A stretch of 64,000 nucleotides of DNA from SIG299 sp045531955 (GCA_045531955.1 JAZSFC010000004.1:1-64000), one strand, 5' to 3'. Positions 1 through 8,977 are shown, numbered from the stretch's first letter. Numbers and translations: made by a program. Notes: generated from the letters alone by a model not told the origin.

Positions 1-195
1 ACCACCCTCAATTACGATTTCATCTGCCTTAACAGTATCTAAACGGACATCAGCATCCAGGGTTCTTGGGATGATAATGCTGTTGTACTGTGCTCTTTCA
101 ATGACAACTCTGCCATTCTTTACCATATCTTCTGTAACTAAAAATATATGGAGAACGGGGGCGTTCTTGACGGACAAACAGCAGCGTTGTATCAT
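1..195 (-). pseudogene. 5'-truncated remnant or partial gene, possibly glycoside-hydrolase related
   Basis: An open minus-strand frame runs off the left edge. From about position 137 leftwards it reads VTEDMVKNGRVVIE, then YNSIIIPRTL and ends IVIEGG, which resembles the segment in large glycoside hydrolases (GH2/GH106-like) where a 'Y..vilP...l....' strand precedes a conserved GG. The codons upstream of 140 do not continue that pattern, and neither possible ATG (125 or 195) has a Shine-Dalgarno sequence, so the 5' part seems to be missing. The 3' part lies outside the window. The family assignment rests on about 45 residues and is weak; it could also be a chance frame. Confidence 0.3.
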
Positions 196-233
196 AAAAA
201 CAAAAACGAATGATTATTTACAGGAGGTTCCAT

Positions 234-1397
234 ATGCTTCAAAACCAATCGACTATTGATAACTTAATTCAAACATCCATCTCTGCCGGAGAATATGCCG
301 GAGCGTCGCTTTTGGTCATCAAAGACGGGGAAGAACTTTGTTGCAAGGTATACGGCGAAGCGGACATGGAGCAGCATATTCCGGTGCGGCGGGATACGAT
401 TTTTCATTTGTATTCCATGTCAAAACCGGTAACAGCGGTGGCGGTAATGAAGCTGTATGAGCAAGGGAAAATCGATTTACAGGCTGAAGTGGGAACCTAT
501 CTGCCATGCTTTAAAAATAATACGGTTTGGACCGGTAGCACAGAAGTGCCGGCCAACCGAAATATTACGGTCTGGGATTGCCTTAACATGACCTCCGGGA
601 TTCCGTATCCGGGTCCGGAAACCGAGAGCGGAAGGCGTATGGATGAAGTTTTCCGGCGGTTGATTGCCCGCAGGGAAGCCGGAGAAACAGTAACCACCAT
701 GGACTGGATGGAGGAAGTTGCTAAGGTGCCGTTGGTATTTCATCCGGGTGAGCAGTGGATGTACGGTTTTTCGGCAGACGTGCTGGGTGCGGTAGTGGAA
801 GCGGTGTCAGGCAGACGGTTTGGCAAGTTTCTAAAAGAAGAGATTTTTGAACCGCTTGGCATGAAAGATACCGGTTTTTTTGTGCCGGAAGAAAAGAAGC
901 ACCGCTTTGCGGTCTCCTATGAAAACTGGACGGACGGAACACTGCGGCCGTTTACCCGTAGTCACCTGGGGGAATATTATCAGCCGGACGTGGCGTTTGA
1001 ATCCGGTGGGGCAGGGTTGGTTTCCACCATGGATGACTACGCAAAGTTTGCACAGATGCTTTTGAATAACGGAAGCTTTAACGGTACAAGCATTTTAAAA
1101 CCGGAAACTGTTGCGCTTATGTCCCGTAATTATTTGACAGAAGTCCAGCGGATAGGGTATAATTGGGATAGTGTGCATGGTTATGGTTACGGCTGTCTGA
1201 TGCGCTGTTTGGAAGACAAGACGGCGGCACAAACCTGCGGTGATATTGGGGAATATGGCTGGGACGGTTGGACCGGCAACTATGTAACGATTAATCCTGA
1301 GAAGAATATGGTGCTGCTGTTTTTTGTGCAACGTTGCGGCACCGGCTTTGGGGAACTAACGAGAAAGGTAAGGGAAGAAGTCTATGCAAAACTATGA
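234..1397 (+). CDS. Serine hydrolase of the beta-lactamase/penicillin-binding-protein-like family
   Basis: The 387-aa product belongs to the class C beta-lactamase-like fold (Pfam Beta-lactamase), a family that includes esterases, D-amino-peptidases and true beta-lactamases. The nucleophile motif SMSK is at residues 61-64, in a typical H-LYSMSKPVTA context; Tyr177 in the WMYGFS segment fits the second catalytic motif (YxN/YxS type), and the C-terminal GYGWDGWTGNY resembles the conserved Gly-rich strand. There is no signal peptide, so a cytoplasmic esterase-like role is more likely than periplasmic beta-lactam resistance. The start at 234 was chosen because AGGAGG (222-227) lies six bases upstream; an ATG 24 bases earlier lacks an SD. 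The last 14 bases overlap the next gene, implying translational coupling. Substrate unknown. Confidence 0.85.
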   Translation: MLQNQSTIDNLIQTSISAGEYAGASLLVIKDGEELCCKVYGEADMEQHIPVRRDTIFHLYSMSKPVTAVAVMKLYEQGKIDLQAEVGTYLPCFKNNTVWTGSTEVPANRNITVWDCLNMTSGIPYPGPETESGRRMDEVFRRLIARREAGETVTTMDWMEEVAKVPLVFHPGEQWMYGFSADVLGAVVEAVSGRRFGKFLKEEIFEPLGMKDTGFFVPEEKKHRFAVSYENWTDGTLRPFTRSHLGEYYQPDVAFESGGAGLVSTMDDYAKFAQMLLNNGSFNGTSILKPETVALMSRNYLTEVQRIGYNWDSVHGYGYGCLMRCLEDKTAAQTCGDIGEYGWDGWTGNYVTINPEKNMVLLFFVQRCGTGFGELTRKVREEVYAKL

Positions 1398-3501
1398 TGA
1401 AGCCTATTTTAGGGCGAAAGCAAACAAAAGAGCCGGGACAACCTGGCTGCTGCTGCTGATTATTGTGTCTGTTTATTATGGGGTAAAAATGGCACAGGGT
1501 CAGGTAAATCAATATCAGTATATTATGTTTACCGTAGTAGGCTGGTTACAGTATTTCGGTTCCGGAATTTTCTTAAAAGTAAAAGGAATGGATGAACCGG
1601 GCTATAAGTGGTTTTTAGGTTTGGGCTATTTGCTTTATTTTGCGGTAATTTCCTGGACAACCACAGATGAATTATCTTATGTATTTATTTTGCCGCTGAT
1701 TTCTATTCTGGCACTTTATAAGAATCCGAAATATATACGTATCATGATGTGGAGTACGTTATTTGTACTTATTTCCAGTAACCTTTACCGTGGCCGCGTA
1801 AAAGGCATGATGGAATATGTCAGCAGTATTGAAGGTGCTATCCAGTTTGCCATTGTTATCACCTGTTTTGTATGTACCATCATGGCAATCCGCCATCTGG
1901 TAGAGTCCGACACCGCTTTGACCGGTTCCATTGAGGCAAACTTAAAGCGTGTGGTGCAGACCGTAGAAAAGGTTAAGGGAGCAAGCAACCAGGTAGTAGA
2001 CGGTGTTACCGTTGTACGCGAACTGGCAGACGAAAATAAAGTCGGCGCTAATAATGTCGTGAAGGACATGGTGTCTCTTGCAGATAATAATGAAGTTTTA
2101 AGTGAGCGAACGCTATCTTCCATAGAAATGACCACGGTTATTGATAATCAGGTAAAGAATGTGGCAGAGTTGATGGAACAGGTGGTAGGCTTAATCCAGG
2201 CTTCGGTAGAGCATGCCAATACCAGTTCGGAAGACTTAAAAGAAGTAGTAGATACTACAAATAAGATGGCAAGGCTCTCTGCAGAAGTTGAGCGTATCCT
2301 GGAAGAGTTTAAGAATGAATTTGAAAATGTGAAACAGGAAACCAGTATCATCGAGGGTATTTCCTCCAAGACAAACCTGTTGGCATTAAATGCTTCTATT
2401 GAAGCGGCAAGAGCCGGTGAGGCCGGCCGCGGCTTTGCGGTGGTTGCGGAAGAAATCCGGGAACTCAGTACCGGAACAAGAACTTCCTCCACCAGAATTA
2501 TGGAAGCTTTGGCTAATCTGGAAGATACCTCCGGCCGTATGATGGAATCCATTTCCGAAACCGTGGATTTAATCCAGGTAAATATTGAAAAAGTAGCTAA
2601 TGTAGATAAGAGTGTAACCGATATTACAAACGACGCAGCAACCCTTGGTGTAAATATCAAGGTCGTTGATGAAGCGGTTAAGGAAGTGGCAGCTTCCAAC
2701 GAAACACTGGTTGTTAATATGAAGCAGGTTGGTGAGGTCATGGAAGTTATGACGGGCAGCATCAACGAAGCGGAAGAAACCACAAAGGCAATGCTCAGCA
2801 AGTACGATGAAAGCGTAAAGAGCGCGGTGAATATTGAAACCGTTGTGGGCAATCTGATGGAAGAGCTTGGTGTCGGTGGCTTCATGGGTGTACAGGATGT
2901 TACTCCGGGCATGAAGCTTTCGGTTTGTATCACGGAAGCAGGCGGTCAAAAGAAGGAATATCTTGGTGAAGTAACCAGTCGTGAGAACACAGAGGTTTTT
3001 GTTGCTCTGGATGATAAAGGACAGCCGGCGGTGGATAAAAAAGAAAAGCATGCAGTGTGCCAGCTCCGGGTTGTGGTGGACAACGTATTATACAGTTGGG
3101 ATGAAATTTCCATCCGTGCAGATAAATCCGGTGAAAACGGTGTTTATGTTCTGTTGGTAGATAAAAACCCACAGGTATATAACCGCAGAAAATATCCTAG
3201 AATGCCGCTTAATAACAAGTGTAACATCCGGCTGAAGGGAGAAGAAAAAGCAGTTGAGGGCAAAATGGTAAATATCAGTGCCAACGGATTTGCATTTGCC
3301 GTCCGGGACGAAGCATTTGCTGACAGCAAGGGTAAGCAGCTGATTGTATCGGTACATGACTTTACTGCTTTGAACGGTAAACCGTTAACCGGACGGGTAA
3401 TCCGCAGCTCCAACAATGAGGGAGAATATATTGTCGGATGCCGTATGCCGGAAGACAGTGAATCCATCAGGGAATATGTAAGCAGAAATTACAGTGAATA
3501 G
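1384..3501 (+). CDS. Methyl-accepting chemotaxis protein with C-terminal PilZ domain
   Basis: This 705-aa receptor starts with about six hydrophobic helices (residues ~18-185) with almost no extracytoplasmic sensor loop, followed by a long coiled-coil cytoplasmic region. The chemoreceptor hairpin tip is plain at about residues 322-360 (SSKTNLLALNASIEAARAGE, then RGFAVVAEEIRELS), where CheA/CheW bind. The last ~105 residues form a PilZ domain, the c-di-GMP binding fold: RRKYPR (near residue 601) gives the RxxxR motif and NISANGF fits the (D/N)xSxxG motif. A receptor joining these two would let c-di-GMP levels alter chemotactic signalling. Absence of a periplasmic domain suggests it senses membrane or cytoplasmic state. 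It overlaps the upstream hydrolase by 14 bases and ends at a strong terminator. Confidence 0.93.
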   Translation: MQNYDEAYFRAKANKRAGTTWLLLLIIVSVYYGVKMAQGQVNQYQYIMFTVVGWLQYFGSGIFLKVKGMDEPGYKWFLGLGYLLYFAVISWTTTDELSYVFILPLISILALYKNPKYIRIMMWSTLFVLISSNLYRGRVKGMMEYVSSIEGAIQFAIVITCFVCTIMAIRHLVESDTALTGSIEANLKRVVQTVEKVKGASNQVVDGVTVVRELADENKVGANNVVKDMVSLADNNEVLSERTLSSIEMTTVIDNQVKNVAELMEQVVGLIQASVEHANTSSEDLKEVVDTTNKMARLSAEVERILEEFKNEFENVKQETSIIEGISSKTNLLALNASIEAARAGEAGRGFAVVAEEIRELSTGTRTSSTRIMEALANLEDTSGRMMESISETVDLIQVNIEKVANVDKSVTDITNDAATLGVNIKVVDEAVKEVAASNETLVVNMKQVGEVMEVMTGSINEAEETTKAMLSKYDESVKSAVNIETVVGNLMEELGVGGFMGVQDVTPGMKLSVCITEAGGQKKEYLGEVTSRENTEVFVALDDKGQPAVDKKEKHAVCQLRVVVDNVLYSWDEISIRADKSGENGVYVLLVDKNPQVYNRRKYPRMPLNNKCNIRLKGEEKAVEGKMVNISANGFAFAVRDEAFADSKGKQLIVSVHDFTALNGKPLTGRVIRSSNNEGEYIVGCRMPEDSESIREYVSRNYSE

Positions 3502-3511
3502 AAAAGAAGCG

Positions 3512-3551
3512 GAGCTGCCGCACTAATTACTTAGTGCGACAGCTCTTTTTT
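3512..3551 (+). terminator. Rho-independent terminator after the chemoreceptor gene
   Basis: GAGCTG-C-CGCACTA pairs with TAGTGCG-A-CAGCTC around the loop ATTACT, followed by six T residues. Confidence 0.9.
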
Positions 3552-3844
3552 GCAGAGCGCAGAATGGGAATATGTAACTACTTAACTATAATGGCCGGAG
3601 AAAATGCATCCCGGAAAAGGGGACGGAATAGACAGACACAGGGGGCATAACGGGTTCCTATGCAGGGGTTTGACACTTTGATAAAAATGTAAACTCTTAC
3701 AAAAACGTTGTGCAAAATAAACAAAAAAGAAGAGGTAAATTTTACCTACAAAAGCAAAAATGCAGAAAGACATCAAAAAAACGAAGATATTTTAAAGAGC
3801 ATGTCAAAAAAATCAAGGAAAAAATATGGTGTATGTTGTACAAT
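3552..3844 (+). other. Gene-poor leader upstream of the transporter operon
   Basis: No gene is visible in this AT-rich stretch. A TTGACA hexamer sits at 3670-3675 but no good -10 lies 16-18 bases downstream. AGGTAAA-T-TTTACCT at 3733-3747 is a perfect 15-base palindrome and could be an operator. Confidence 0.3.
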
Positions 3845-3886
3845 AGCAATATATCGAAAATGAGTAGCAATATCTTGGAAATGAGT
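3845..3886 (+). repeat. Two tandem imperfect 21-bp repeats before the transporter operon
   Basis: AGCAATATATCGAAAATGAGT (first 20 bases shown in the family AGCAATAT-n5-GAAATGAGT) at 3845-3865 is followed without a gap by a second copy at 3866-3886 that differs at five positions. Twenty-one bases equals two helical turns, so a dimeric regulator could bind both on one face. TTGTAC also occurs on each side of the pair (3836-3841 and 3891-3896). Confidence 0.55.
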
Positions 3887-3899
3887 AAAGTTGTACCAT

Positions 3900-4499
3900 A
3901 TGAACCAAATTACATTCAAACAATACCGCACCATAGATATCCTGATTTTGGTAGCGCTTACAACTATATTTGAAGGCATCGCCACGTTGGCAACGGCAAA
4001 ATGGTTTGCCCTGCAGCCGGTGGCAATCTCTATCGGACTCGCCATGACCTGCATTGTTATGATGAGATGGGGGTGGCAGGCAGCTTTTGCGGCTTTGGCC
4101 AGTGGATTTGTTTTTTGTGCTTTGTCCGGGGCGTCCTTACAACAATTCGTTATTTACTGTATCGGTAACGTTTTTGCCCTGCTTGGCATGATATGGTTCA
4201 AAGTGTACGGCAAAGAAGGTATCCGGAAAAGTCTTTGGCTGGTCGCTTTGTTTGTCTCTACCGCTTATGTGGGACAGATAACCGGCAGAAGCCTTATGGC
4301 AATTATTTTCGGTGATCCGGTCAGTGCATTTGTCACTTTTATTACAACTGACATTATGAGTTTGGTGTTTGCTATTCTAGTAGTTGCCCTGTTCCGCAAA
4401 ACAGAGGGCATGTTAGAAGATCAAAAAACTTATCTTCTCCGGCTGGACAGACAAAAGAAAGATACGCAGGACGAACCGGTCCATGAAGAAGAATTTTAG
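3900..4499 (+). CDS. Small membrane protein resembling an ECF-type S component
   Basis: A 199-aa protein with about six hydrophobic segments, beginning MNQITFKQYRTIDILILVAL, and a charged C-terminal tail of about 30 residues. The N-terminal Tyr/Arg-rich lead followed by six short helices, and the WFALQP.AISIGLAM segment, recall S components of energy-coupling-factor vitamin transporters, but no substrate-specific signature is recognisable. It opens a run of same-strand transporter genes, 55 bases before the first permease. The ATG at 3900 is preferred over a TTG nine bases upstream; neither has a good SD, so the start is uncertain. A role as an accessory subunit of the downstream importer is inference. 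Confidence 0.6.
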   Translation: MNQITFKQYRTIDILILVALTTIFEGIATLATAKWFALQPVAISIGLAMTCIVMMRWGWQAAFAALASGFVFCALSGASLQQFVIYCIGNVFALLGMIWFKVYGKEGIRKSLWLVALFVSTAYVGQITGRSLMAIIFGDPVSAFVTFITTDIMSLVFAILVVALFRKTEGMLEDQKTYLLRLDRQKKDTQDEPVHEEEF

Positions 4500-4554
4500 A
4501 AATAATGAACTTTACATAAATCAGAAAACGTTTATTTAACGGAGGAAAATCACT

Positions 4555-5610
4555 ATGAAAATGAAAGCCGATGACTACCTCGTATATGACGCAGGTACGG
4601 GAACCTACAAGGAGGACGCAGAACAGTTAGTCAGAGATGACGTGGAAAAGCATTACTGGCTCAATATTGCAAGAACGGTTGCCAAAGACTGGCGTTTGTA
4701 CCTCATGCTGGTACCGATGATTCTTGTTTTCCTGTTTTGGCGTTATTTCCCAATGTATGAATTACTGGGATGTTTCAAGGTAGAAGATTCCGTACTGGAT
4801 GTTGCAGATCAGCTGTATGCAGGTTTTGCTTATTTTAAGCAGCTGTTTGGCGGAAGTACCCTTTCCACAACCTTCTGGGCAGCCTTCCGTAACACCTTCC
4901 TGTTAAGCTTCTACGGTTTGTGCTTCGGTTTCCCGATGCCGATTATTGTAGCGTTATTCTTTAACGAAATCCGCTCCAATATTTTACGAAGTGTAATTCA
5001 GGTTATTACATACTTACCAAAGTTCATGTCTACCGTAGTTATGACTTCCTTAGTAACTATGTTAGTACGTCAGGCTTCTCCGCTGGCAGGTATGGAAATG
5101 GGTGTTATTTCCCGATTCCTTGTTCAGCTTGGTCTCATTACTCAGGAAGCCGGTAATGCAGGTATGTTAAACAATCCTGGTTTCTTCCGTGCAATTTACC
5201 AGATCAGTGGTATCTGGGAGGGCGCAGGTTACGACAGTATCGTATTTTTCGCAGCAATTATTGCAATTTCTCCAACCAGCTACGAAGCTGCACAGATTGA
5301 CGGTGCCGGCAAGATGGCTCAGATGAAGTACGTAGTGCTTCCGTCCATTCTTTCCACCATCGTAATTATGTTAATCAACCGTATCGGTTCCCTGTTGAAT
5401 GTCGGATACGAAAAAGTATTGTTACTTTATAATCCAAACACTTACGTAACTGCAGACGTTGTTTCCACCTTCGCCCAGCGTTACGGTATTACAGATGGCC
5501 TCGTTGGTGTTGCGTCGGCAGCGGAAATGTTAAATAACGTTATGGGTATGATCCTCGTTATTGCTGCCAACACAATTGCTCGTAAAGCATCTGACGTTTC
5601 ATTATACTAA
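4555..5610 (+). CDS. Carbohydrate ABC transporter permease (LplB/YteP type)
   Basis: This 351-aa inner-membrane subunit of a CUT1 importer has a ~45-residue cytoplasmic lead followed by six membrane segments. The EAA loop that docks onto the ATPase reads EAAQIDGAGKMAQMKYVVLP near residue 245. Membrane-permease neighbours in this family (LplB, YteP) carry oligosaccharides such as rhamnogalacturonan or xylan fragments. SD GGAGG ends nine bases before the ATG at 4555. The next permease begins 15 bases after the stop, so both are co-translated. The ~20 residues between helix 1 and helix 2 are longer than in MalF-like proteins of similar size, a usual feature of the LplB branch. Confidence 0.93.
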   Translation: MKMKADDYLVYDAGTGTYKEDAEQLVRDDVEKHYWLNIARTVAKDWRLYLMLVPMILVFLFWRYFPMYELLGCFKVEDSVLDVADQLYAGFAYFKQLFGGSTLSTTFWAAFRNTFLLSFYGLCFGFPMPIIVALFFNEIRSNILRSVIQVITYLPKFMSTVVMTSLVTMLVRQASPLAGMEMGVISRFLVQLGLITQEAGNAGMLNNPGFFRAIYQISGIWEGAGYDSIVFFAAIIAISPTSYEAAQIDGAGKMAQMKYVVLPSILSTIVIMLINRIGSLLNVGYEKVLLLYNPNTYVTADVVSTFAQRYGITDGLVGVASAAEMLNNVMGMILVIAANTIARKASDVSLY

Positions 5611-5625
5611 GGAGGTACTTCTGAC

Positions 5626-6516
5626 ATGAAAAGAAAGCTTGAAGTATCCGAGCTTATATTTAAAATTTTAAGCCATGTATTTTTGATTGCTTTTGCAATC
5701 TGCTGTTTATATCCGTTCCTCTATGCAATCTCCGCTGCTATCAGTGGCATTGAAGCAGTAGAAGGCGGTCAGCTTGTTCTTTTACCAAAGGACTTACAGT
5801 TCGAGGCGTTTGCCAACATGTTCAACAACAACATGTTCTGGAACTCTTACACCAACACACTGTTTATTACGTTCTACGGTACCTTATGGTCCATGGGAAC
5901 ATCCATCCTTGGTGCCTATGCTCTTTCCAAAAAGAGATTACTGTTCCGTAAAACCTTTAACTTCTTCCTGGTATTTACCATGTGGTTCTCCGCAGGTCTG
6001 GTACCTCAGTACTTGAACTACTTAAATACACAGGCGGTGTTCCGTACCTTCGGCATTACCGATGATAAATGGCTGGTAGTTATCGCCATGGGTATGGCTG
6101 CCATGAACATCATCTTACTGCGTAACGCATTCGAGGGTGTTCCGGCAGAAATCGAAGAAGCAGCAATCGTAGACGGTGCAACCGAATTCCAGGTTTTGGC
6201 ACGTGTTTACATTCCGATGAGTAAGTCCACCATCGCAACAGTTGCATTGTTCTTCGCTCTTTCCAGATGGAACGGTTACTTCTGGGCAAGACAGATGATC
6301 AGCAACTTAAACGAACATCCGCTTCAGGTATTCATCCGATTAAAGTTGGAGGAATTCCAGGATCCGGATATCATGACCGGTTGGAACGAAGCATATGCGG
6401 CTGACTCCGTTATCTTCGCGTTAATTGTATGTTCCATCATTCCGGTACTTATTATCTATCCTTTCATCCAGAAGTATTTCGCTAAGGGCGTTAACATGGG
6501 TGGCGTTAAGGAGTAA
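5626..6516 (+). CDS. Carbohydrate ABC transporter permease (LplC/YtcP type)
   Basis: The second channel subunit, 296 aa with six membrane helices. Its EAA loop is EEAAIVDGATEFQVLARVYI near residue 180, with the usual G seven residues after the alanines. AAGGAGG stands eleven bases ahead of the ATG. It pairs with the permease just upstream to form the heterodimeric pore of a CUT1 importer; the binding protein follows 64 bases downstream. The C-terminal KYFAKGVNMGGVKE end is typical of this branch. Confidence 0.94.
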   Translation: MKRKLEVSELIFKILSHVFLIAFAICCLYPFLYAISAAISGIEAVEGGQLVLLPKDLQFEAFANMFNNNMFWNSYTNTLFITFYGTLWSMGTSILGAYALSKKRLLFRKTFNFFLVFTMWFSAGLVPQYLNYLNTQAVFRTFGITDDKWLVVIAMGMAAMNIILLRNAFEGVPAEIEEAAIVDGATEFQVLARVYIPMSKSTIATVALFFALSRWNGYFWARQMISNLNEHPLQVFIRLKLEEFQDPDIMTGWNEAYAADSVIFALIVCSIIPVLIIYPFIQKYFAKGVNMGGVKE

Positions 6517-6580
6517 TTCAGGTTATTATTGCGGAAGCATTAATGATAAAGAAAAGAATTAAAAATGGAGGGTAAAAAAC

Positions 6581-8791
6581 ATGAAAAAGAGAATTCTTTC
6601 TTTAGTTCTCGTACTGGCTATGTCTGTTGGTATGATGGCATGTGGTTCTAAGGGTGAACTCGTAGATCCAACTGTAGCACCAACACAGGCAGCAGGTACA
6701 GAAAACAACAACACAGAAACACCAAACGCAGGTGACGACACAACAACACCTGAGGCAACAGCTACTCCTGTTCCTGCAAAGAAGCTTGAGTATGCAGCAG
6801 GTACCGTACTTCGTATGGCTACCGGTTACAACAGTGCAAAGACTGGTATGTTCTTCGATGCTGAAACAGCAGGCGAAGGCGTAACACTTGCAGACGGCAA
6901 GACTTATCAGGCCGGCGACTTAAAGCCTACCTGGGTTGAAGTACAGAACGTACTCGGCGTAGTATTTGAAAACAAGTATCAGGGTAACTCCGCAGCAAAC
7001 GAATACAAGTACTGGAAAGAACAGCTTGACCAGGTTGACGTTGTATCCGGTAACGCTACAGGCCTTTCCGAGGCAGGTGTAGCAGGCGAAGTTATTAACA
7101 TTGCTGAATACCTCGACTATATGCCAAACTTCAAGGCATATCTTGAGGCTAACCCAATCGTTCGCCTTTCCATTACAGGTGACACAGACACAGGCGCAAT
7201 CTACTTCTCCCCATACTTCGATGGTGTAAACGATATCGAGCGTATGCCTCTTATGAGAACTGACTGGGTAGAAAAGCTCCTTAACGGCGCAGGTGCTTTC
7301 ACAGCATCCGCTTCCAAGAACTTAAACGCAGCTGCTTATGAACCTTACATGCCTACAAGCGGCAAGGTTGCAGTAGATGTTGTTAAGAAGGACGGTTCCG
7401 CTGTTGAATCCATCAACAAGGATTACGATGCAGCAGGCAATATCGTTAAGGTTATGAACGATGCTCTTGCAAAGGGTACTGTTACAGGTGTAGACGCTGT
7501 TAACATGCTTCGTGATTACATCGACAAGGCATACAACGGTTACTACGGCGAAAACAGAGCTGACCTCTTCATCGGCCAGAACGCAGCTTGGGATGCAGAC
7601 GAATTAGTAGCACTTCTTCGTTGCGTAGTTGCTAACCCACAGACTCTTAATGGTACAGATGTTGTTAACGGTCTTTTCTCCAGAGAAGATGACAACACTC
7701 AGAGAAGAGTAGATATGTTCCGTTTCACAGGTACTCTCTTTGGTGTACGTGGTCTGGAATCCAGACAGGATTACTTATATGTAGGTACTGACGGCGAACT
7801 TCATGATGCACGTCAGGACGAAGCTACATACGTAGCACTTGAAAAGATGAACGCTATGGTTAAGGAAGGCCTTATTGCTACATCCTTCGTTAACATGGAA
7901 GACACAGATACAAAGACAATGCTTAAGAACGACGCTGGTTTCATGCATTATGACTACAACCAGACTCAGACTGTATACAATGAAACTTCTCTTGATGCAG
8001 GCGAAAAGTACATGGCAGTTATGGTTCCTGTAGCTCGTTGGAACGACGGTACTGAAAAGTACATGAGATTTACAGAATCCTGGAGATCCGTTAAAACTGA
8101 TGGTTGGGGAATCTCCGTTAAGGGTGTAGGTAATGATACTAACAAGCTCAATGCAGCTTTAGCTCTTATCGACTACGCTTACAGCGCAGAAGGTACAATC
8201 CTTATGTCCTACGGTCCTAAGGCATTCATTAAGACAGATGCTAACGGCAATTATGTAACTTTCAACTTCAACGGCACACAGATGCCTGTAATCGCTGATG
8301 CAACTTATGCTGAACTTTGGGATAAGGCATCCGGTAACTACACCAACTACGCTCGTATGTACCTTGGTTCCACTCTTTCCTTCATGAAGAGCCAGGCATT
8401 CGAATATCAGTGTACACACGAAGTTGGTAAGGAAGGTGCAGGTTACATCTCCACAGCTATCGGTCTTGGTACTATCAAGCATCCGGAATTAGCTATCACA
8501 GAGAACCCATGGTACACATCCGTTCCTACCGTTCTTCCTACAACTAAGGAAGAAAACGACATCGTTAAGACATACACAAACCTTACAGATAAGTTCTCCA
8601 CTTCCAAGGGTGGTGTGAGCATGTTCGTTGACATGATCGTTGGTGGTTATGCAGGTGCAGGCGATGCAGCTATTAAGGATGCGGCTTCTGCAGCAAGCAC
8701 AGTTTCCACAGCATGGGATGGTGCAGCTTACCTCACAATCAAGCAGGGTGCTTGGGAAAACTTACAGGATTACTATAAGAGCCTTAAGTAA
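6581..8791 (+). CDS. Large extracellular solute-binding lipoprotein of the ABC importer
   Basis: A 736-aa exported protein: basic N-terminus, hydrophobic core and lipobox-like GMMAC, giving an acylated Cys21. Residues ~33-66 form a Thr/Asn/Pro-rich tether that holds the domain away from the membrane. The remainder looks like an extracellular solute-binding protein of the large LplA-like class (normal range 500-560 aa; this one is about 150 residues longer). Codon use is strongly biased (few codons per amino acid), suggesting very high expression, as expected for a binding protein. SD GGAGGG lies ten bases before ATG. It directly follows the permeases and is separated from the next gene by three RNA hairpins. 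The sugar is unknown. Confidence 0.9.
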   Translation: MKKRILSLVLVLAMSVGMMACGSKGELVDPTVAPTQAAGTENNNTETPNAGDDTTTPEATATPVPAKKLEYAAGTVLRMATGYNSAKTGMFFDAETAGEGVTLADGKTYQAGDLKPTWVEVQNVLGVVFENKYQGNSAANEYKYWKEQLDQVDVVSGNATGLSEAGVAGEVINIAEYLDYMPNFKAYLEANPIVRLSITGDTDTGAIYFSPYFDGVNDIERMPLMRTDWVEKLLNGAGAFTASASKNLNAAAYEPYMPTSGKVAVDVVKKDGSAVESINKDYDAAGNIVKVMNDALAKGTVTGVDAVNMLRDYIDKAYNGYYGENRADLFIGQNAAWDADELVALLRCVVANPQTLNGTDVVNGLFSREDDNTQRRVDMFRFTGTLFGVRGLESRQDYLYVGTDGELHDARQDEATYVALEKMNAMVKEGLIATSFVNMEDTDTKTMLKNDAGFMHYDYNQTQTVYNETSLDAGEKYMAVMVPVARWNDGTEKYMRFTESWRSVKTDGWGISVKGVGNDTNKLNAALALIDYAYSAEGTILMSYGPKAFIKTDANGNYVTFNFNGTQMPVIADATYAELWDKASGNYTNYARMYLGSTLSFMKSQAFEYQCTHEVGKEGAGYISTAIGLGTIKHPELAITENPWYTSVPTVLPTTKEENDIVKTYTNLTDKFSTSKGGVSMFVDMIVGGYAGAGDAAIKDAASAASTVSTAWDGAAYLTIKQGAWENLQDYYKSLK

Positions 8792-8831
8792 TTAAAAGTC
8801 AATACTGAAATTGGCAAACAAGTAATTAATG

Positions 8832-8931
8832 TTCGGCGGGGGGAGCAAATGCTCCTCCTGCCGGATAATAACAATTAATAAGTTAATTGTTGCTAAAAAA
8901 TTTATGCCTTGTTGCCGAGCGAATGGCAACA
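8832..8931 (+). promoter_or_regulatory. Three consecutive intercistronic stem-loops after the binding-protein gene
   Basis: Hairpin 1 (8832-8865) is a 15-bp GC-rich stem around AAAT, with three G-U pairs. Hairpin 2 (8870-8891) pairs AACAATTAA with TTAATTGTT around TAAG. Hairpin 3 (8910-8931) pairs TGTTGCC with GGCAACA. None has a T tract. Such structures after binding-protein genes usually stabilise upstream mRNA and lower expression of downstream genes. Confidence 0.75.
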
Positions 8932-8977
8932 GTGAATTAATAACTTTGCCGGCTTGTGGCAAAGAATGGAGACAGAT

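Noticed and set aside
234..1397. Beta-lactam resistance gene
   Set aside because: The fold is right but there is no signal peptide, and the second motif is not that of a true class C enzyme; an esterase-like role is likelier.
2148..2933. A 261-codon minus-strand frame inside the chemoreceptor gene
   Set aside because: Ser/Thr/Leu-rich shadow of the coiled-coil coding strand, with no start signals.
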